DNA from: a bacterium
Lineage (GTDB): Bacteria; Bacillota; Clostridia; Oscillospirales; Ruminococcaceae
Direction of reading: 5' to 3'
Length of the DNA stretch: 64,000 bases
Assembly: GCA_004561545.1 (NCBI GenBank)
Contig: SFVK01000004.1
Location: forward strand, 1-64,000
Numbering within the stretch: the stretch's first letter is position 1; every line of letters begins with the position of its first letter. Shown piece by piece: positions 1-6,798 of the stretch. The notes under the pieces are model-generated. The model searched no databases. It was not told where the DNA came from and was given only the letters and a program-made list of their open reading frames with translations. The position numbers and the translations under genes are program-made.

Positions 1-100
1 CCATGAATCTGAAAAAACTGGCAGTTTGGAGCTGGAAAGACTCCTTTTTGTTGCTGCTTTCTCTGTTTCCGATCCGAGTTTTCCACAAAACACGCCAAAG

Positions 101-185
101 CCCCTGCTTAGCAGCTTGCTAAACAGGGGTTCTTTGACAGTCTGAGACGCAGGCCCCTGAGCCATCCGGCTCGGGGGCCTGCGTC
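101..185. terminator. Two tandem hairpins, probable terminator of the sucrose operon
   Basis: Two perfect or near-perfect hairpins lie just beyond the fructokinase stop. One has arms 146-157 and 174-185, the other 101-106/124-129 with an extended stem. U-tracts are short on either strand (CTGTTTTGG on the plus side), so the pair probably ends transcripts from both directions. Positions 1-100 hold no convincing gene; a 40-codon frame from position 3 lacks support. One TTTTCCACA 9-mer lies at 79-87. Confidence 0.55.
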
Positions 186-199
186 CTGTTTTGGTAAAG

Positions 200-1162
200 T
201 CAGTTTTCCACCGTGTCCAGTGTGGGATAGCTGGCGATGGCGCCGTGGGCCTGGACGCTGATGCCGCAAAATCGGTTGGAGAACGCCAGAAATTCGGTCA
301 GGGTGTCACCGCTCAGCGCGGGCAGTGCGGCGGCCGTGACGCCGGACCGCTGGAGCTGCCACAAAAACGAACCGATAAAACCGTCCCCCGCACCGGTGGT
401 ATCCACGGCACGCACCGGTGCGCAGGGGGCAAACCCCTGTGCCGTGCGGGTGAACGCATAGGCGCCCGCGCCGCCGCAAGTATAGACCACCAGCTGCACA
501 TGGCCGGTGAAGAGTGCCGGCAGTGCGGCGCGGATATCCGCCGTGCCGGTGAGGAACTCCAGTTCCTCATCGGAGATCTTGACCACATCCGCCAGCGGCA
601 GAAACTCCCACACGGTGCGGCGCAGCGCTTGCCGGTCCGGCCACAGGGGGAACCGCAGGTTGGGGTCAAAGCTCACCAGCGCCCCCGCCTGCCGCGCCGC
701 CGTGATGGCCGCCGCATGGGCCCCGCGCATGGGGCTTTCCACCAGACCGACGCTGCAAAAATGCAGGGCGAAGGCCTCCCCGAACCAGGCGGGGTCAATC
801 TGCTCTGCGGAATAGAGCAGATCGGCGGAGGGCTTGCGATAAAAGCTGAAGGTCCGGTTGCCGTCCGGCCCCAATGCCACAAACGCCAGCGCGGTGTTGG
901 CGGCGTCGGTGAAAGGGATATGGGATACATCAATGCCGTATTCCGCCAGTTCCCCGGCAATCTTGTGGCCGAAGGGGTCCTCGCCCAGCTGGGTGAGCAG
1001 GGCCGCCCGACCGCCCAGACGGACAAACGCGCCGCACACGTTGGCGGGGGCGCCGCCCACCCGGGGCATAAAAGCGGGCACCTGGGCAAAATCGCAGCCG
1101 CTGCGGGTGGGAATCATATCGATGAGGGCTTCCCCGATGGAAAACAAGGTCTGACCGGGCAT
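200..1162 (-). CDS. scrK: Fructokinase (PfkB family)
   Basis: This 320-residue sugar kinase should phosphorylate the fructose released when sucrose-6-phosphate is split, giving fructose-6-phosphate for glycolysis. It has the PfkB N-terminal signature region (SIGEALIDMIPT, residues 8-19), a GGAPAN substrate loop (36-41) and the C-terminal ATP/anion-hole motif DTTGAGD at 254-260, whose Asp260 is the expected catalytic base. Length is normal for bacterial fructokinases. It starts 3 bases after the GH32 stop, behind GAGGAA, and is the last gene of the sucrose operon. A ribokinase-like specificity cannot be excluded from sequence alone, but the context argues strongly for fructose. Confidence 0.9.
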   Translation of the reverse strand: MPGQTLFSIGEALIDMIPTRSGCDFAQVPAFMPRVGGAPANVCGAFVRLGGRAALLTQLGEDPFGHKIAGELAEYGIDVSHIPFTDAANTALAFVALGPDGNRTFSFYRKPSADLLYSAEQIDPAWFGEAFALHFCSVGLVESPMRGAHAAAITAARQAGALVSFDPNLRFPLWPDRQALRRTVWEFLPLADVVKISDEELEFLTGTADIRAALPALFTGHVQLVVYTCGGAGAYAFTRTAQGFAPCAPVRAVDTTGAGDGFIGSFLWQLQRSGVTAAALPALSGDTLTEFLAFSNRFCGISVQAHGAIASYPTLDTVEN

Positions 1163-1165
1163 GGT

Positions 1166-2572
1166 TTATTCCTCCCCATTGAGTTGATACAGCAGCCCCG
1201 CCGCGCCGTCCAGCCGGATGGGCCGGGGACCGGGGGCCGGGAAATACCGGGTGGTGAACACCGTGGCGCCGTCGTTGAGGAAAATCTCCACCGAGGAGGC
1301 GTCCCCCAGCACCCGAAGGCTGCGGCAGGGAGCCGTCAGGCGGGCTCTCCGCTCGCCGCTGCGCCCATATGCGATGGCCGGGTCGGTGAAGCGCAGGGTG
1401 CAGGTGCGGGCAGCTTCCTCATAGCGCAGTTGCAGACCACCCGCCAGCGTCAGCGTGAAATCCCCCTGCGGCGCGGCGGTCAGGTCAAAGCAGGCCGGGC
1501 CGTTCACCGTCTCGCCGCCGGGCAGGGAGAGGGCCGCCGGGCTGCGCAGGGCTGCCAGCTCGGGGGCGGGGTTCTGGCGCAGCGCACCGCCGGGGCCTGC
1601 CATCAGCACCCGGGGCACCGTCAGGCAGTGGTTCCAGCCAAAGGCGGCGTCCGGCGTGGTGTAGGGCGCGTCCGGCATGGCCATCCAGCCAAATTGCAGG
1701 CGGCGATCCCCGTCGGCAAAGCTCTGGGGCGCGTAGAAATCATACCCCATGTCCAGGGGATGGAAGTCCCCCAGCGTGTACTCACCCCGCCAGTCGCCGT
1801 ACACCGGGAAGTACCCGCACCCATAGACATTGGGGCAGTCAATGCCCTGGGGGGAAACCGCCAGATACCACTGGCTGTCCAGCTCGAACAGGTCGGGGCA
1901 CTCCCACATATAGCCGAAGGGTTCCCGGGTGGTCAGCGTGTTGATGTGGGTCCAGTGCAGGCGGTCGGTGCTCTGCAGCACCAGCACCTCGCCCCGGTCC
2001 TCCAGCGTGCGGGCGCCCAGAACCATATAATACCGTCCGTCCTGCTTCCACACCTTGGGGTCCCGCACATGGCAGCTCAGCCCGGCGGGATAATCGGCGT
2101 TGGTCATCAGGCACTGCTTGGTGTCCAGCGTCACACCGTCCCGGCTGGTGGCCAGGCAGAGGTTATGGCCCCGGCCTGCACGGATGTAATCGTAGTCGCC
2201 GGCATATTTCACGTTGCCGGTGTAATAAAGGAAGAGGGTTCCCTCCTCCCAGAGGGCCGAGCCGGAATAGACGCCGTGGCAGTCATAGGGGGCATCGGGG
2301 TAGAGCATGACGGGCAGGCGCTCCCAGTGCAGCAGATCCCGGCTGCGCAGATGGCCCCAGTGCTTGACGCCGCCGTTGGGGTCGAAGGGTCCGTACTGGT
2401 AAAAGACGTGGTAATCCTGCCCGATTTTGCACAGGCCGTTGGGGTCATTGAGCCAGCCCACGGCGGGTTGGATGTGATAGCGCTGGCGGTGGGGGTCGGC
2501 GGCCACCCGGGGGGCGTCCGCCGCCTCAACACGGTCCACCAGGCGCTTTAAGTCGCGATGCAGTGCGTTCAT
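1166..2572 (-). CDS. scrB: Sucrose-6-phosphate hydrolase (GH32)
   Basis: A 468-residue cytoplasmic glycoside hydrolase of family 32, expected to cleave sucrose-6-phosphate to glucose-6-phosphate and fructose. The family landmarks are all present: WLNDPNG at 40-46 with nucleophile Asp43, RDP at 170-172 for transition-state stabilisation, and ECPDLF at 224-229 with the acid/base Glu224. A short C-terminal beta-sandwich follows. There is no signal peptide, which fits an intracellular enzyme fed by a PTS. Its ATG overlaps the scrA stop as ATGA (2569-2572), showing translational coupling. Activity on fructo-oligosaccharides or a levan product is an alternative, but the neighbouring EIIBC favours sucrose. 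Confidence 0.93.
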   Translation of the reverse strand: MNALHRDLKRLVDRVEAADAPRVAADPHRQRYHIQPAVGWLNDPNGLCKIGQDYHVFYQYGPFDPNGGVKHWGHLRSRDLLHWERLPVMLYPDAPYDCHGVYSGSALWEEGTLFLYYTGNVKYAGDYDYIRAGRGHNLCLATSRDGVTLDTKQCLMTNADYPAGLSCHVRDPKVWKQDGRYYMVLGARTLEDRGEVLVLQSTDRLHWTHINTLTTREPFGYMWECPDLFELDSQWYLAVSPQGIDCPNVYGCGYFPVYGDWRGEYTLGDFHPLDMGYDFYAPQSFADGDRRLQFGWMAMPDAPYTTPDAAFGWNHCLTVPRVLMAGPGGALRQNPAPELAALRSPAALSLPGGETVNGPACFDLTAAPQGDFTLTLAGGLQLRYEEAARTCTLRFTDPAIAYGRSGERRARLTAPCRSLRVLGDASSVEIFLNDGATVFTTRYFPAPGPRPIRLDGAAGLLYQLNGEE

Positions 2573-3966
2573 GCTTCCTCCTTGGCAGCCTGCTCAGGCT
2601 TCCAGAAAATCCAGGTCACGGCGAAGGACACGCCGAAGGAAATGGCCATCATCAGCAGATACTGCAGTGGCATATGCAGGTGCAGCAGCAGGCCGAAGAT
2701 GCCGGTCACGCCGGTGCCGGTGGCGCCCAGGCCCACCAGGCTGGCATAGAGAGCGCCACAGGCACCGCCCGCAAGGCCGCCCACAAAGGGGGTCATAAAC
2801 CGCAGGTTGACGCCAAAGATGGCAGGCTCGGTGATGCCCATGCAGGCGGAGAGGGCGGAGGGCAGCGCCATGGACTTGACCTTGGCATCCCGGGTTTTGA
2901 GGGCCACCGCCAGGGCCGCGCCGCCCTGGCCGACGTTGGCGGCGCTGGCCAGCGGCAGCCAGTAGGTATAACCGTAGCGGGCCAGCTGGCCCAGATCGAT
3001 GATGGTGTACATATGGTGGATGCCGGCCACCACGGTGATGGCGTAAAGACCGCCCATCAGGAAGGAACCGATGCCGAAGGGCAGCGTGAGCAGCCACTGG
3101 ACGCCGCCGATGATGCCGTTTTCGATGCTGGTGAAGATGGGGCCGATGACGGCCAGCGTCAGATAGCCGGTGACAAAGACCGAGACCAGCGGGGTGACAA
3201 AGAGATCAATCATGGCGGGCACAACCTTGTGCAGCCGCTTTTCGATCTGGCACATGAGCCAGACAGCGATGACAACGGGAATCACATGGCCCTGGTAGCC
3301 CACCAGCGGCACCGAGTAAAGCCCGCCGAACACCGGCTGCATGGTCTCGACGCCGTTCGCCACCGTCCAGGCGTTCTGCAGGTCGGGGTGAATCATGATC
3401 ATGCCGATGACGGCGCCCAGGAACTGGTTCCCGCCGAACACCTTGGCCGCCGAGAAGGCGATGAGGATGGGCAGGAAGGTGTAGGCCGTGTTGGAGAAGA
3501 GCTTGGCAAAGACGTAGAGGGAGCCGGAGGTGTCAATGTTCAGGAATCCGTTGTTCACCATGAAGTTGAGCGCTTCCATGATGCCCATGAGGAACCCGGA
3601 GGCCACAATGGCGGGGATGATGGGAACAAAGATGTCGCCCAGGGTCTTGATGGCCCGCTGGTACCAGGGCGCCCGGGCGGCGGCGGCCTGCTTGACCTCC
3701 TCCTTGGTGGCTTCCGAGATGCCGGCCGCCTGCGTAAAGGCATCGTACACCTTGTTGACCACGCCGGTGCCGAATATGATTTGCAGCTGGCCCTGGGCCT
3801 CAAAGACGCCCTTGGCGCCCTCGGCGTTTTCCAGCGCCGCTTTGTTCACCAGGCTGTTGTCCGCAATGACCAGCCGAAGCCGTGTGGCGCAGTGTGCCGC
3901 CGAGACAATGTTGGACGCTCCGCCAACGTTTTCCAGCACCTGCCGGGCTGCTTTCTGATAATCCAT
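2569..3966 (-). CDS. scrA: Sucrose-type PTS transporter, EIIBC component
   Basis: A 465-residue phosphotransferase permease that takes up sucrose and phosphorylates it. The N-terminal EIIB domain (about 1-85) carries the phosphorylated cysteine Cys26 in the pattern HCATRLRL. The rest is a glucose/sucrose-superfamily EIIC with about ten membrane helices (starting near residue 110, IFVPIIPAIVASG). No EIIA domain is fused, so phosphate must come from a separate EIIA encoded elsewhere. The ribosome site is AAGGAG upstream of the ATG. It is the first enzyme gene after the regulator and lies directly behind the operator pair. Trehalose or beta-glucoside specificity is possible for this family but not supported by the adjacent GH32 gene. 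Confidence 0.9.
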   Translation of the reverse strand: MDYQKAARQVLENVGGASNIVSAAHCATRLRLVIADNSLVNKAALENAEGAKGVFEAQGQLQIIFGTGVVNKVYDAFTQAAGISEATKEEVKQAAAARAPWYQRAIKTLGDIFVPIIPAIVASGFLMGIMEALNFMVNNGFLNIDTSGSLYVFAKLFSNTAYTFLPILIAFSAAKVFGGNQFLGAVIGMIMIHPDLQNAWTVANGVETMQPVFGGLYSVPLVGYQGHVIPVVIAVWLMCQIEKRLHKVVPAMIDLFVTPLVSVFVTGYLTLAVIGPIFTSIENGIIGGVQWLLTLPFGIGSFLMGGLYAITVVAGIHHMYTIIDLGQLARYGYTYWLPLASAANVGQGGAALAVALKTRDAKVKSMALPSALSACMGITEPAIFGVNLRFMTPFVGGLAGGACGALYASLVGLGATGTGVTGIFGLLLHLHMPLQYLLMMAISFGVSFAVTWIFWKPEQAAKEEA

Positions 3967-4004
3967 GGTTGTCCGCTCCTTCTTTTGTGTGGATCACAGA
4001 TCTC

Positions 4005-4105
4005 TGTGATCGATTTCATCTCACGCTTTTATTATAGTCGGTGAAGCGGCAAATTTCTATTCTCAGAAGCGCCAAATCTGCGTATTTTATGTTATCGATT
4101 TCACA
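4005..4105 (-). promoter_or_regulatory. scrA promoter with two LacI-type operators
   Basis: On the minus strand a TATAAT -10 box lies at 4031-4036. Two near-identical 16-mers flank it: TGTTATCGATTTCACA at 4090-4105 and TGTGATCGATTTCATC at 4005-4020, starting 85 bp apart with an ATCGAT core typical of LacI-family operators. The downstream copy covers the likely transcription start. It is also embedded in a 9-bp inverted repeat, GATCACAGA/TCTGTGATC (3992-4011). DNA looping between the two sites is inferred, not shown. Confidence 0.7.
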
Positions 4106-4125
4106 CAGTTTCATACCAGTTTTTG

Positions 4126-5142
4126 TCATTGTGCCCAAATATCCTCCCCGGAATTTTCATCTCCGGTGGAATCCCGGCGCTTGAGCTCATAGCCCAGCAT
4201 CCGGTACTGGGGCGCGGCGTCGGGGTCTGCCAACAGTTCCAGCAGCAGCTCGGCGGCGGTCCGCCCGGCGGTGTGGTAGTGCAGATGAGCGCTGGTGAGG
4301 GGCACATAGGCCACGCGGCCCGCCTTGCTGTCGCCCACCGCCGAAATCATGACGTCCCCGGGCACACGGATCTCATGGCTGCGGCAGTATTGCAGCGCGC
4401 CCAGCGCGATGGAGTCGGTGGCGCAGAACAGGCAGTCCAGATGCCCGGCCTTGCGGAAAAGCAGCTCCGCCTGGTGGTAGCCGGACTCCATATTAAACTC
4501 GGCGATGCTCATGCGCTGGGGCCGGGGAACCAGCCCGGCAGCCTTGAGGGCGGCGTCAAAGCCCTCCCGCCGGGCGTGGCCGGCCGCCTGGTCCAGCAGC
4601 GTCACACCCAGATAGCCCGGCGCACGGCGGCCCTTTTGCAGCATGAGGGCGGTGGCGGCCTGCGCCGCGCCAAAGTCGTCGTGGTACACCGAGTGGTAGC
4701 CCTCATACCGCTGGCCCAGAATCACCACCGGCAGGCGCAGGCTCTGGAGCACGGCGTGGTGCTCGGGGGTAAAGATGGAGGCGATGAGGATGATGCCATC
4801 CACCGTGTTGTGGCGCAGCAGATCCAGCGCGCCGACCTCTTTGGTATAGTCGTTGGCTGTGTTCATCAAAAGGAGCTGGTATCCCTGCTCCCCCAGAACC
4901 TGGCTGATGCCGTCCACCATGCGGGCGCAGCTCTCGCTGCTGAGCTTGGGCAGAATGACGCCCACCTGCCGGGTGCGGCGGGTGCGCAGCGTCTGGGCCT
5001 GCATACTGGGGCGGTAGCCGGTGGCCTCCACCGCCGCCGCAATCCGGGCGCGCTTTTCCTCGCTGAGATAGCCGCCATTGAAGTACCGGCTCACCGCCGC
5101 CTTGGAGACACCCGCCACCTGGGCAAATTCCGTGATGTTCAT
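4126..5142 (-). CDS. scrR: LacI-family sucrose operon repressor
   Basis: A 338-residue transcription regulator: an N-terminal LacI helix-turn-helix (about residues 2-50, MNITEFAQVAGVSKAAVSRY) followed by a periplasmic-binding-protein-like sugar sensor (about 60-335). The frame remains open for 62 codons further upstream. The start at 5142 was chosen because GGGGAGGAAG sits just before that ATG and the protein then begins exactly at the conserved helix-turn-helix. It lies directly upstream of scrA in the same direction, with the promoter and operators in between, so it probably represses scrA-scrB-scrK in the absence of sucrose or fructose phosphates. A matching half operator before its own gene suggests autoregulation. 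Confidence 0.88.
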   Translation of the reverse strand: MNITEFAQVAGVSKAAVSRYFNGGYLSEEKRARIAAAVEATGYRPSMQAQTLRTRRTRQVGVILPKLSSESCARMVDGISQVLGEQGYQLLLMNTANDYTKEVGALDLLRHNTVDGIILIASIFTPEHHAVLQSLRLPVVILGQRYEGYHSVYHDDFGAAQAATALMLQKGRRAPGYLGVTLLDQAAGHARREGFDAALKAAGLVPRPQRMSIAEFNMESGYHQAELLFRKAGHLDCLFCATDSIALGALQYCRSHEIRVPGDVMISAVGDSKAGRVAYVPLTSAHLHYHTAGRTAAELLLELLADPDAAPQYRMLGYELKRRDSTGDENSGEDIWAQ

Positions 5143-5154
5143 ATACTTCCTCCC

Positions 5155-5170
5155 CGGGAACGATTTCATA
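5155..5170 (-). promoter_or_regulatory. Third operator-like site, before scrR
   Basis: CGGGAACGATTTCATA shares the ACGATTTCA core and register with the two sites in front of scrA. It lies 12 bp upstream of the scrR start codon, in a position to allow autorepression. Only one half is well conserved. Confidence 0.45.
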
Positions 5171-5203
5171 AATTCAGTATAGCGCAAAAAAGACGGGCCT
5201 GCA

Positions 5204-5244
5204 AGAAAAATCCGCCCGTGGGAGGCAGTTCCTCCCACGGGCGG
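5204..5244 (-). terminator. Terminator of the 144-residue protein gene
   Basis: A 14-bp stem (arms 5212-5225 and 5231-5244, loop CAGTT) is followed on the minus strand by a run of U (5206-5210). It separates the gene at 5276-5710 from scrR. Confidence 0.85.
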
Positions 5245-5275
5245 GCATCGGTTCTTTGGCGGGTGGTGTGTCAGC

Positions 5276-5710
5276 TCAGCCTTTGCACCCGGTCTCGTCC
5301 CAATTTTCGAAATCTTCGGGACGGGCAATCGTCGTAGGGTCCACTTTGCCGTCCTCCCCTACTTTGGCGGGTTCGGTGGCGTCCTTCACGGGATTGGCGT
5401 TTGGGGCGTCGTCGCCGTCCTCAATGGGGATCTGGATGGGGCCTTTGGGCTCCCCGGCAGCGGGCTGTTCCGGTTCGGGCTCTTCGGGGGCGGGGGATTC
5501 GGGGACAGGCTCTGCGGCGGGCTCCGGCTGGGCATCCTCCCCGGCGGGCTGAGCAGGCTCGGAGGTCTGGGTTCCGGCGGCCTCGTCAAAGGCCTCGTCC
5601 TCCACGATATGCTCGCCTTCCTCATCGCGGTTCAGATATTTACTCAGCACATAGGCGCCGACACCAACGGCCGCGCCGATTGCAAGGGGAAGCAGATGAA
5701 ATTTCGCCAT
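5276..5710 (-). CDS. Small membrane-anchored acidic Pro/Glu-rich protein
   Basis: A 144-residue protein of unknown function. An N-terminal hydrophobic segment (about residues 6-24, LLPLAIGAAVGVGAYVLSKY) looks like a single membrane anchor or uncleaved signal. From about 28 on it is strongly acidic and low in complexity, with repeated Glu, Pro and Ala (PAPEEPEPEQPAAGEP) and no recognisable catalytic motif. It ends ENWDETGCKG with a single cysteine near the C terminus. It has its own promoter and terminator, so it forms a single-gene unit. The composition suggests a disordered tether or spacer on the cytoplasmic side, but no family is recognised and that role is only a guess. Confidence 0.7.
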   Translation of the reverse strand: MAKFHLLPLAIGAAVGVGAYVLSKYLNRDEEGEHIVEDEAFDEAAGTQTSEPAQPAGEDAQPEPAAEPVPESPAPEEPEPEQPAAGEPKGPIQIPIEDGDDAPNANPVKDATEPAKVGEDGKVDPTTIARPEDFENWDETGCKG

Positions 5711-5738
5711 AAGACAAAGCTCCTTTCAAGAGGGTGTG

Positions 5739-5794
5739 CCGGGGGCGTCCCCCGGTTCAGTGTCAGTATATCACCCGTTTGCGGGGGAATACAA
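5739..5794 (-). promoter_or_regulatory. Promoter and leader hairpin of the 144-residue protein gene
   Basis: On the minus strand TTGTAT (5789-5794) and TATACT (5765-5770) are separated by 18 bp. The leader then forms a 7-bp GC hairpin, CCGGGGG/CCCCCGG (5739-5745 and 5749-5755), before the ribosome site. The hairpin could be an operator or an mRNA stability element. Confidence 0.55.
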
Positions 5795-5845
5795 GTCTAA
5801 TTTGTGAATTTTGAGACATTTGGCCGCAGCTGACCGGACTCCGCT

Positions 5846-6394
5846 TCACATGGTATGATCGGCAAAGACGGGATCATCCTGCCACAGCACGGTATGCCCC
5901 GCCGCACGGGTGGCGTTGAGGTCAATGATGCGCTGATTGGCCGAGCCGCGGAACCGCAGGGTGATGTCGTGTTCCGCCTCCACAAAGGCGCCGTCCACCA
6001 GAACGTCAATGAGGCCCAGCATCTCGTCCGTCACCTCGCACCGGGCGGCGCTGGGGGCCAGCAGTTCGGTCTCATAGACATTACCGGTATAGCACCAGAT
6101 GGTCTTTTGGGGGTAAAGCACCCGCACATCGTGCAAAAACGGCACCAGGGCGCGCTGGTTCTCCGGCTCAAAGGGCTCGCCCCCCAGCAGCGACAGGCCG
6201 CTGATATAGTCCGGCGCCAGACTGCCCAGGATCTTGTTGCGCGCCGCTTTATCAAAGGGCTGGCCGTAGGCAAAGTCCCAGGCCACGGCGTTAAAGCACT
6301 CGGGACAGTGGCGGCGGCAGCCCGACACAAACAGGCTGGTGCGCACCCCCGTGCCGTTGGCGATATCACAAAATTTGATGTTGGCATAATTCAA
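5846..6394 (-). CDS. nrdG: Anaerobic ribonucleoside-triphosphate reductase activating protein
   Basis: A 182-residue radical SAM enzyme that installs the glycyl radical on NrdD. The cluster-binding cysteines are in the C-x3-C-x2-C spacing typical of activases: Cys26, Cys30 and Cys33 (GCRRHCPEC). A GGEPF motif follows (SAM binding). The frame is open further upstream, but a TTG start at 6394 fits best: AAGGAAG lies 8 bases before it and the protein then begins NYANIKF as in other NrdG proteins. It is divergent from nrdD across a 404-bp gap rather than downstream of it. The usual nrdD-nrdG operon order is therefore rearranged here. NrdR-type boxes near its start suggest shared control. Confidence 0.92.
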   Translation of the reverse strand: MNYANIKFCDIANGTGVRTSLFVSGCRRHCPECFNAVAWDFAYGQPFDKAARNKILGSLAPDYISGLSLLGGEPFEPENQRALVPFLHDVRVLYPQKTIWCYTGNVYETELLAPSAARCEVTDEMLGLIDVLVDGAFVEAEHDITLRFRGSANQRIIDLNATRAAGHTVLWQDDPVFADHTM

Positions 6395-6421
6395 GGTTGC
6401 ATCTTCCTTCCCCCGCAGGGT

Positions 6422-6777
6422 ACAATATCTTGTAGAAGCAGGCCGGCATCCTCCACCATATGCTTCAACAGCCCCCAGTATACCAGTCCCCGCAGCGAAA
6501 AGCAAGCCCGGGGGCCGCAGCCTTTCCATCGGTGCTGCGCACTTTTGAAAAAATTGCCCATTTTGGCCAAAAATCCCTTGCGAAATTCATCACTTTGCCT
6601 TTTGAACGTGTCATCGCCAAATGCGGAATATCTGGGTGTTATTTGGGTCTTCATCACAATATCTTGTGGTGCCGGGACTTGACTTTTTGCCTGCAACGCG
6701 ATAAGATAATCATGCTCGCCCAAAGCGGCAACCACATGATATTGTTTGCGGCGTCCCGTCAGGGTCCCATATCTTGT
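6422..6777. promoter_or_regulatory. Intergenic nrdG/nrdD region with repeated NrdR-type boxes
   Basis: The motif ACAATATCTTGT occurs at 6422-6433 and again, identical, at 6656-6667. Related copies are GGAATATCTGGG (6625-6636), ACATGATATTGT (6734-6745, inverted sense) and CCCATATCTTGT (6766-6777). The pairs 6625/6656 and 6734/6766 are 31 and 32 bp apart, about three helical turns, the spacing known for paired NrdR boxes. No gene was found in this 404-bp gap. Confidence 0.7.
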
Positions 6778-6798
6778 TTCAGTGTAAGGAGAAGCCCC

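Noticed and set aside
3..122. A 40-codon frame at the window start
   Set aside because: No ribosome site visible and it ends inside a terminator-like hairpin.
191..2551. A long plus-strand open frame opposite fructokinase and GH32 genes
   Set aside because: Antisense shadow of GC-rich genes: low-complexity, no domain, no ribosome site, and both opposite-strand genes have complete family motifs.
6455..6466. ACCATATGCTTC as a partner for the NrdR box at 6422
   Set aside because: The 33-bp spacing fits, but only 7 of 12 positions match, so the pair is not claimed.
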